Shown in pieces: positions 59,410 to 64,000 of a stretch of DNA of 64,000 bases (positions within the stretch are counted from its first letter, which is position 1; every line of letters starts with the position of its first letter). Made by a program: the position numbers and the translations under genes. Source of the DNA: Clostridia bacterium (lineage in GTDB: Bacteria > Bacillota > Clostridia > Lachnospirales > Lachnospiraceae); the NCBI GenBank assembly GCA_910575625.1, contig CAJTFD010000004.1, forward strand, positions 1 through 64,000. The letters are read 5' to 3'. The notes under the pieces are model-generated. The model was given only the letters and a program-made list of their open reading frames with translations. It did no database searches and had not been told where the DNA came from.

Positions 59410-59901
59410 ATGAAGTTATCAACAAAAGGAAGATACGGGCTGCGGGCGCTGATCGACCTGGCAGTCTACTGTACAGATGAGGCTGCAGAAGAGACCGTTT
59501 CCATACAGAGCATAGCCAAACGCCAGAATATCTCTGACCGCTATCTGGAGCAGCTGATGGGGAAACTCAGGCGTGCGGGATTGGTGGTCAGTGTCAGGGG
59601 GGCGGGCGGAGGCTACCGTCTGGCCAGGCCGGCCAGTGAGATATCGGTGGGTGAGGTGCTCCGGGTATTGGAGGGCAATCTGGATGCGGTCACCTGCCCC
59701 GGCAACGGCGAAGAGCAGGGCTGTGAGGAGGCGGATATGTGCGTGACCCGCTATGTATGGAAGCGGATCAACGACAGCATCACCCAGGCTGTGGACACGA
59801 TCATGATCGAGCAGCTGGTGGAAGAGAGCCGACGGATCCGGGAGGAAAAGGGACGGGTCTGCTCGCAGTCGTGTGAAAAAAAGAATGGAGGTAAACAATG
59901 A
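59410..59901 (+). CDS. iscR: Rrf2-family regulator, IscR-like
   Basis: The 163-residue protein begins MKLSTKGRYGLRALIDLAVY and contains the wing GAGGGYRL. Three cysteines in TCPGNGEEQGCEEADMC are placed as the Fe-S ligands of IscR, and two more lie in the C-terminal tail (CSQSC). Upstream of nifS and nifU it very probably senses Fe-S cluster supply and controls this operon. It overlaps nifS by four bases. Confidence 0.92.
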   Translation: MKLSTKGRYGLRALIDLAVYCTDEAAEETVSIQSIAKRQNISDRYLEQLMGKLRRAGLVVSVRGAGGGYRLARPASEISVGEVLRVLEGNLDAVTCPGNGEEQGCEEADMCVTRYVWKRINDSITQAVDTIMIEQLVEESRRIREEKGRVCSQSCEKKNGGKQ

Positions 59902-61088
59902 AGAAAATGATCTATCTGGATAATGCGGCAACAACGAAGACGGCGCCGGAGGTTGTGGACGCCATGCTGCCCTATTTTACAGAAAATTACGGGAATCCAT
60001 CCAGCGTCTATGAGCTGGCCGGGATCAATAAAGAGGCGGTGGCCAAGTCCAGGGAGACGATCGCCGGGATATTAAATGCGGATGCTAAAGAGATCTATTT
60101 TACCGGGAGCGGTACGGAGGCCGACAATTGGGCGCTGATCGGCGCCTACGAGGCATACAAGGAAAAAGGCGACCACATCATCACGACGAAGATCGAACAC
60201 CATGCCGTCCTGCACACCTGCGAGTACCTGGAGAAAAAGCGCAAGGCCAAGGTCACCTATCTGGATGTAGATGAAAACGGGATCGTGGACTTAGAAGAGT
60301 TGGAAAAAGCCATCACGCCGCAGACCATCCTGATCTCGGTCATGTACGCCAACAATGAGATCGGGACTATACAGCCGATCCGGGAGATCGGGATGATCGC
60401 AAAAGAGCATGGGATCTTATTCCACACGGATGCCGTACAGGCATTCGGGCAGCTTCCGATCGACGTGGACGCGGACAACATCGATATGCTCAGCTCCAGC
60501 GCCCACAAGATCAACGGGCCGAAAGGGATCGGGTTCCTGTACATTAAAAAGGGTGTGAAGATCCGCTCCTTCATCCACGGAGGCGCCCAGGAGAGAAAGC
60601 GCCGGGCCGGGACGGAGAACGTGGCCGGGATCGTGGGCTATGGCTGTGCGGCAAAGCGGGCCGCAGATACCATGGAAGAGCGCACGAAAAAAGAAAAGAG
60701 CCTGCGTGACCATCTGATCCGGCGGATCCTGGAGGAGATCCCCTATGTGCGCTTAAACGGCGACCCGGTCAAAAGGCTCCCGAACAATGTCAATGTCAGC
60801 TTGCAGTTCATCGAGGGGGAATCCCTGCTGATCATGATGGACATGGAGGGGATCTGTGTTTCCAGCGGTTCCGCCTGTACATCCGGTTCCTTAGACCCGT
60901 CCCACGTGCTGCTGGCGATCGGACTGCCCCATGAGATCGCACACGGCTCCCTGCGGTTCTCCCTGGGAGAGGATACGACGAAAGAGGACCTGGACTACGT
61001 GGTGGATAAATTAAAAGGGATCGTGGAGCATCTGCGGGCCATGTCGCCACTTTATGAAGATTTTATTAAAAAAGGAAAAAAAGCATAA
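59898..61088 (+). CDS. nifS: Cysteine desulfurase (NifS/IscS type)
   Basis: It takes sulfur from cysteine for Fe-S clusters and tRNA thiolation. The 396-residue PLP enzyme starts MIYLDNAATTKTAPEVVDAM and has the PLP lysine in SSAHKINGPKG (about K204). The catalytic Cys lies in SSGSACTSGS (about C327). It is co-transcribed with iscR upstream and with nifU and mnmA downstream, the two acceptors of its sulfur. Confidence 0.96.
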   Translation: MKKMIYLDNAATTKTAPEVVDAMLPYFTENYGNPSSVYELAGINKEAVAKSRETIAGILNADAKEIYFTGSGTEADNWALIGAYEAYKEKGDHIITTKIEHHAVLHTCEYLEKKRKAKVTYLDVDENGIVDLEELEKAITPQTILISVMYANNEIGTIQPIREIGMIAKEHGILFHTDAVQAFGQLPIDVDADNIDMLSSSAHKINGPKGIGFLYIKKGVKIRSFIHGGAQERKRRAGTENVAGIVGYGCAAKRAADTMEERTKKEKSLRDHLIRRILEEIPYVRLNGDPVKRLPNNVNVSLQFIEGESLLIMMDMEGICVSSGSACTSGSLDPSHVLLAIGLPHEIAHGSLRFSLGEDTTKEDLDYVVDKLKGIVEHLRAMSPLYEDFIKKGKKA

Positions 61089-61114
61089 AACATATACCAA
61101 TTGGAGGAAAAAAG

Positions 61115-61558
61115 ATGTATAGTGAAAAAGTAATGGATCATTTCCAGAATCCAAGGAACGTAGGAGAGATTGAGGACGCCAGCGGCGTAGGCACTGTGGG
61201 CAATGCAAAATGCGGAGACATCATGCGGATCTACCTGGACATTGACGACGACCAGGTGATCCGGGACTGTAAGTTCAAGACTTTTGGCTGCGGGGCCGCC
61301 GTGGCCACCAGCAGTATGGCCACAGAGCTGGTGAAAGGAAAGACGGTCCAGGAGGCTCTGGAAGTGACGAATAAAGCCGTGATGGACGCGCTGGACGGCT
61401 TGCCGCCGGTGAAAGTGCATTGTTCCCTTTTGGCAGAGGAAGCCATCCATGCCGCCCTGTGGGATTATGCAGAGAAGAACCAGATCAAGATCGAGGGCCT
61501 GGAAAAACCAAAGACCGATATCCATGAAGGGGAAGAAGAGGAAGAGGAAGAATATTAG
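61115..61558 (+). CDS. nifU: NifU/IscU-type Fe-S cluster scaffold
   Basis: The 147-residue protein has the three scaffold cysteines (C33 in AKCGD, C59 in FGCGA, C103 in VHCSLL) and Asp35. After the IscU domain it ends with an acidic tail (HEGEEEEEEEY). It receives sulfur from the upstream desulfurase. TTGGAGG precedes the ATG, and its stop is followed at once by mnmA. Confidence 0.95.
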   Translation: MYSEKVMDHFQNPRNVGEIEDASGVGTVGNAKCGDIMRIYLDIDDDQVIRDCKFKTFGCGAAVATSSMATELVKGKTVQEALEVTNKAVMDALDGLPPVKVHCSLLAEEAIHAALWDYAEKNQIKIEGLEKPKTDIHEGEEEEEEEY

Positions 61559-62674
61559 ATGGCGGGAAAGAGAGTTGTGGTGGGCATGTCCGGGGGTGTG
61601 GATTCTTCTGTGGCGGCCTGCCTTTTGCAGGATGCGGGTTATGAAGTGATCGGGGTGACCATGCAGACCGGACAGGATGAAGAGACAGAAGTCCTGGAGG
61701 AGAACGGAGGCTGCTGCGGGCTCTCGGCTGTGGAAGATGCCCGGCGGGTGGCGCAGAAGATCAAGATCCCCCACTACGTGATGAATTTTAAGAGGGAGTT
61801 TAAGGAGCATGTGATCGACTATTTTGTGGATGCGTATGTCAAAGGCCGGACGCCGAATCCCTGCATTGCCTGCAACCGTTTTGTGAAATGGGAGTCTCTG
61901 CTGCGGCGCAGTCTGGAGCTTGGCGCGGACTACATCGCCACCGGCCATTATGCCCGGATCCGGCATCTGGAAAACGGGCGGTATGCCCTCCAGTCTTCCG
62001 TCACCTGTGAAAAGGACCAGACCTATGCGCTGTACAACCTGACCCAGGACCAGCTGGCCCATACGCTGATGCCGGTGGGGGACTACACAAAGGACGAAAT
62101 CCGGCAGATCGCCGCACAGGCGGGACTGCCTGTGGCCCAGAAACCGGACAGCCAGGAGATCTGTTTTGTGCCAGATGGGGACTATGCCGGATTCATCGAC
62201 CGTTCTTTGCCGGAACCCGTGCCGCCGGGGGATTTCGTCAATACGAAGGGCGAGAAGATCGGAAGGCACAAGGGCATCACCCACTACACGATCGGACAGC
62301 GCAAGGGCCTGGGGCTTTCCATGGGCCATCCCGTCTTTGTGGCCGCGATCCGGCCCCAGAGCAATGAGGTGGTCATCGGGGAGTCGGAGGATATCTTTGC
62401 ACCGGCTCTTTTATGCAGCCATGTGAATCATATGGCATGTGAACAGATCGAGGACGGGACGGCAGTGACGGCGAAGATACGCTATAACCACAGAGGGGCC
62501 GCCTGTCGTATCTATAAGAGCGCGGGGGACGAGATCTGCTGTCTCTTTGAGGAACCCCAGAGGGCGATCACGCCGGGACAGGCGGTGGTCTTTTATGAGG
62601 GCGATACGGTCTTGGGCGGCGGTGTGATCGAAAGGGCTTTACAGGAAACGGATATAGATCTATATATAAGATGA
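61559..62674 (+). CDS. mnmA: tRNA 2-thiouridine(34) synthase
   Basis: MnmA thiolates the wobble uridine of Lys, Glu and Gln tRNAs. The 371-residue protein has the ATP-binding loop SGGVDSS (about 11-17), the catalytic Cys in NPCIACN (about C102) and the second Cys in SQEICFV (about C202). HYTIGQRKGLGL marks the C-terminal domains. It starts directly after the nifU stop, so the desulfurase, scaffold and thiolase form a coupled unit. Confidence 0.96.
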   Translation: MAGKRVVVGMSGGVDSSVAACLLQDAGYEVIGVTMQTGQDEETEVLEENGGCCGLSAVEDARRVAQKIKIPHYVMNFKREFKEHVIDYFVDAYVKGRTPNPCIACNRFVKWESLLRRSLELGADYIATGHYARIRHLENGRYALQSSVTCEKDQTYALYNLTQDQLAHTLMPVGDYTKDEIRQIAAQAGLPVAQKPDSQEICFVPDGDYAGFIDRSLPEPVPPGDFVNTKGEKIGRHKGITHYTIGQRKGLGLSMGHPVFVAAIRPQSNEVVIGESEDIFAPALLCSHVNHMACEQIEDGTAVTAKIRYNHRGAACRIYKSAGDEICCLFEEPQRAITPGQAVVFYEGDTVLGGGVIERALQETDIDLYIR

Positions 62675-62715
62675 TCTATGAGAGATGATCTGATGGAAGA
62701 TGATGAGGAGTGCAG

Positions 62716-64000
62716 ATGACAGGATTAACGCAGGAGCAGGTACAGGCGCAGATCGAAGCCGGCAACGTGAATATCAATGAGAATCCAAATACCCGGACGT
62801 ATAAGCAGATCATCCTAGAGAACACGCTGACTTTTTTTAATTTCATCAATGCCGTACTCCTGGTGTTGGTGCTGGTGGTGGGCTCTTACAAAAACGCTGC
62901 CTTTGTGGGGATCATCGTGATCAACACTGTGATCGGGATCATCCAGGAGATACGGGCGAAGAAGACCCTGGATAAACTGGCGATCTTAACAGCCAGCATG
63001 TCGGTGGTGGTCCGGGATGGGCAGGAGGTAAAGATCCCTACAGAGGAACTGGTCCTGGGAGATGTGGTGCTGCTGCGATCTGGGGATCAGATCCCAGCCG
63101 ACGCGGTCGTACAGGAGGGTGACCTGGAGGTTAACGAATCCCTGCTCACCGGGGAGGCCGACACGCTGGTGAAAAACGCGGGGGACGATCTGTTCTCCGG
63201 GAGTTTTGTCACTTCCGGACAGGCGTACTGCCAGGTGATCCATGTGGGCAAGGAGAATTATGCGGCCAAGATCACCGGGGAGGCCAAGGAGTTCCGCCGG
63301 CATCACTCCGAGCTGCGGGATTCCCTGAATAAGATCTTAAAAGTGGTGGGTATCATCATCCTGCCTCTGGGCATCGCCCTGTTTTACAAACAATTTTACT
63401 GGGCGCATAACTCTTTTCGGGATTCCATCGTCAGCACGGTGGCGGCTGTCCTGGGGATGATCCCGGAGGGGCTGGTCTTGCTCACCAGCGTGGCGCTGAC
63501 CCTGGGGACCATGCGTCTGGCGAAAGAAAAGACGCTGGTGCAGGAATTGTTCTGTATCGAGACGCTGGCCCGGGTGGACACCCTGTGTCTGGATAAGACC
63601 GGGACGATCACGGAGGGGTCCATGTGTGTGGAGCAGGTGATCCCGCTCAAGGTGGAAGAGAACGTTGGGGATATCATGGGGAACCTGATGGGGGTCCTGG
63701 AAGATAACAACGCCACGTTCCAGGCGCTGCGGGAGTATTTTCCGGGGCGCAGGGAGTATCTTTTGGACCATGTGATCCCATTTTCCTCAGAACGGAAATA
63801 CAGCGGGGGTTGTTTTAAGGAGGAGGGGACGTACCTTCTGGGGGCGGTCCAGTTCCTGTTTCCGCAGAAAGAAAAACTGGATGGGGATCTGGAGAAACAG
63901 TGCATGGAATATGCCCGCCAGGGATACCGGGTCCTGGTCCTGGCTCACAGCCCGGAAAAAAATGAACAGGCAGAACTGCCACCCGGACTTGAGCCGCTGG
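62716..64000 (+). CDS. Cation-transporting P-type ATPase, CtpE-like (cut by the window end)
   Basis: The 428 codons visible begin MTGLTQEQVQAQIEAGNVN and include membrane helices (about 38-75), IIQEIRAKKTLDKLAIL, the actuator loop LTGEAD, the helix motif PEGLVLLTS and the phosphorylation site DKTGTITEG with Asp at about 293. The overall pattern is that of the CtpE group (a calcium importer in mycobacteria) rather than heavy-metal pumps, which would have N-terminal CxxC domains. GAGGAG lies before the ATG. The C-terminal half is outside the window. Confidence 0.9.
   Translation, partial: MTGLTQEQVQAQIEAGNVNINENPNTRTYKQIILENTLTFFNFINAVLLVLVLVVGSYKNAAFVGIIVINTVIGIIQEIRAKKTLDKLAILTASMSVVVRDGQEVKIPTEELVLGDVVLLRSGDQIPADAVVQEGDLEVNESLLTGEADTLVKNAGDDLFSGSFVTSGQAYCQVIHVGKENYAAKITGEAKEFRRHHSELRDSLNKILKVVGIIILPLGIALFYKQFYWAHNSFRDSIVSTVAAVLGMIPEGLVLLTSVALTLGTMRLAKEKTLVQELFCIETLARVDTLCLDKTGTITEGSMCVEQVIPLKVEENVGDIMGNLMGVLEDNNATFQALREYFPGRREYLLDHVIPFSSERKYSGGCFKEEGTYLLGAVQFLFPQKEKLDGDLEKQCMEYARQGYRVLVLAHSPEKNEQAELPPGLEPL

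Overview
The window is chromosomal DNA of an anaerobic, spore-forming Firmicute, most likely a Lachnospiraceae relative (Clostridia); no species can be named from this sequence. Reasons: strong AGGAGG ribosome sites and consensus sigma-A promoters, an oxygen-sensitive class III ribonucleotide reductase, [FeFe]-hydrogenase maturases HydE/HydG, remnants of MttB/UroD-type methyl-transfer genes as in acetogenic gut Clostridia, a SpoVB-like flippase and a Csp-like subtilisin. No rRNA, tRNA or CRISPR array was found.

Layout. 0-6 kb: transposase tail, a MITE-like element, small proteins, a subtilisin-like protease, a repeat-rich lipoprotein, and larB-larC1 (nickel-pincer cofactor). 6-18 kb: housekeeping block ogt, rpmE, DUF1385 gene, prmC, prfA, a nucleotidyltransferase, glmM, a TPR lipoprotein, NrdR-controlled nrdD and a sodium/solute symporter. 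18-26.4 kb: a decayed accessory region. It holds a chain of hairpins framed by inverted repeats, an amidohydrolase and a DUF362 gene, an intact AbrB/PIN toxin-antitoxin pair between 76-bp direct repeats, and then a run of pseudogenes (two UroD-like genes fused out of frame, mttB, another UroD-like tail, a PucR-like regulator, an AAA-ATPase/nuclease gene, a second tetR). Most have lost internal or 5' segments.

26.4-32.3 kb: an intact TetR gene divergent from a secreted LxxG-heptad protein and an MMPL exporter, with three copies of one palindrome and the promoter between them. 32.3-35.3 kb: hydG, hydE and a TM1266-type small regulator, preceded by a terminator-like hairpin in the leader. 35.4-40.6 kb: a MacAB-like exporter operon with two different adaptor proteins. 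40.6-46.1 kb: LUD protein, remnants, then a LysR regulator with transsulfuration (MetB/PatB type) genes and cysK.

46.1-53.2 kb, read leftward: a three-component flavin/iron-sulfur amine or imino-acid dehydrogenase, an ornithine-cyclodeaminase-like reductase, an AraC-type protein, a PII protein and an APC permease. This is probably one catabolic unit, with one terminator inside it and another in its leader. 53.2-57.7 kb: MerR-controlled SDR, a C_GCAxxG_C_C protein, an XRE regulator and DAHP synthase. 57.7-64 kb: SpoVB-like flippase, then iscR-like, nifS, nifU and mnmA (cysteine sulfur to Fe-S clusters and tRNA thiolation), and the start of a CtpE-like P-type ATPase cut by the window edge.
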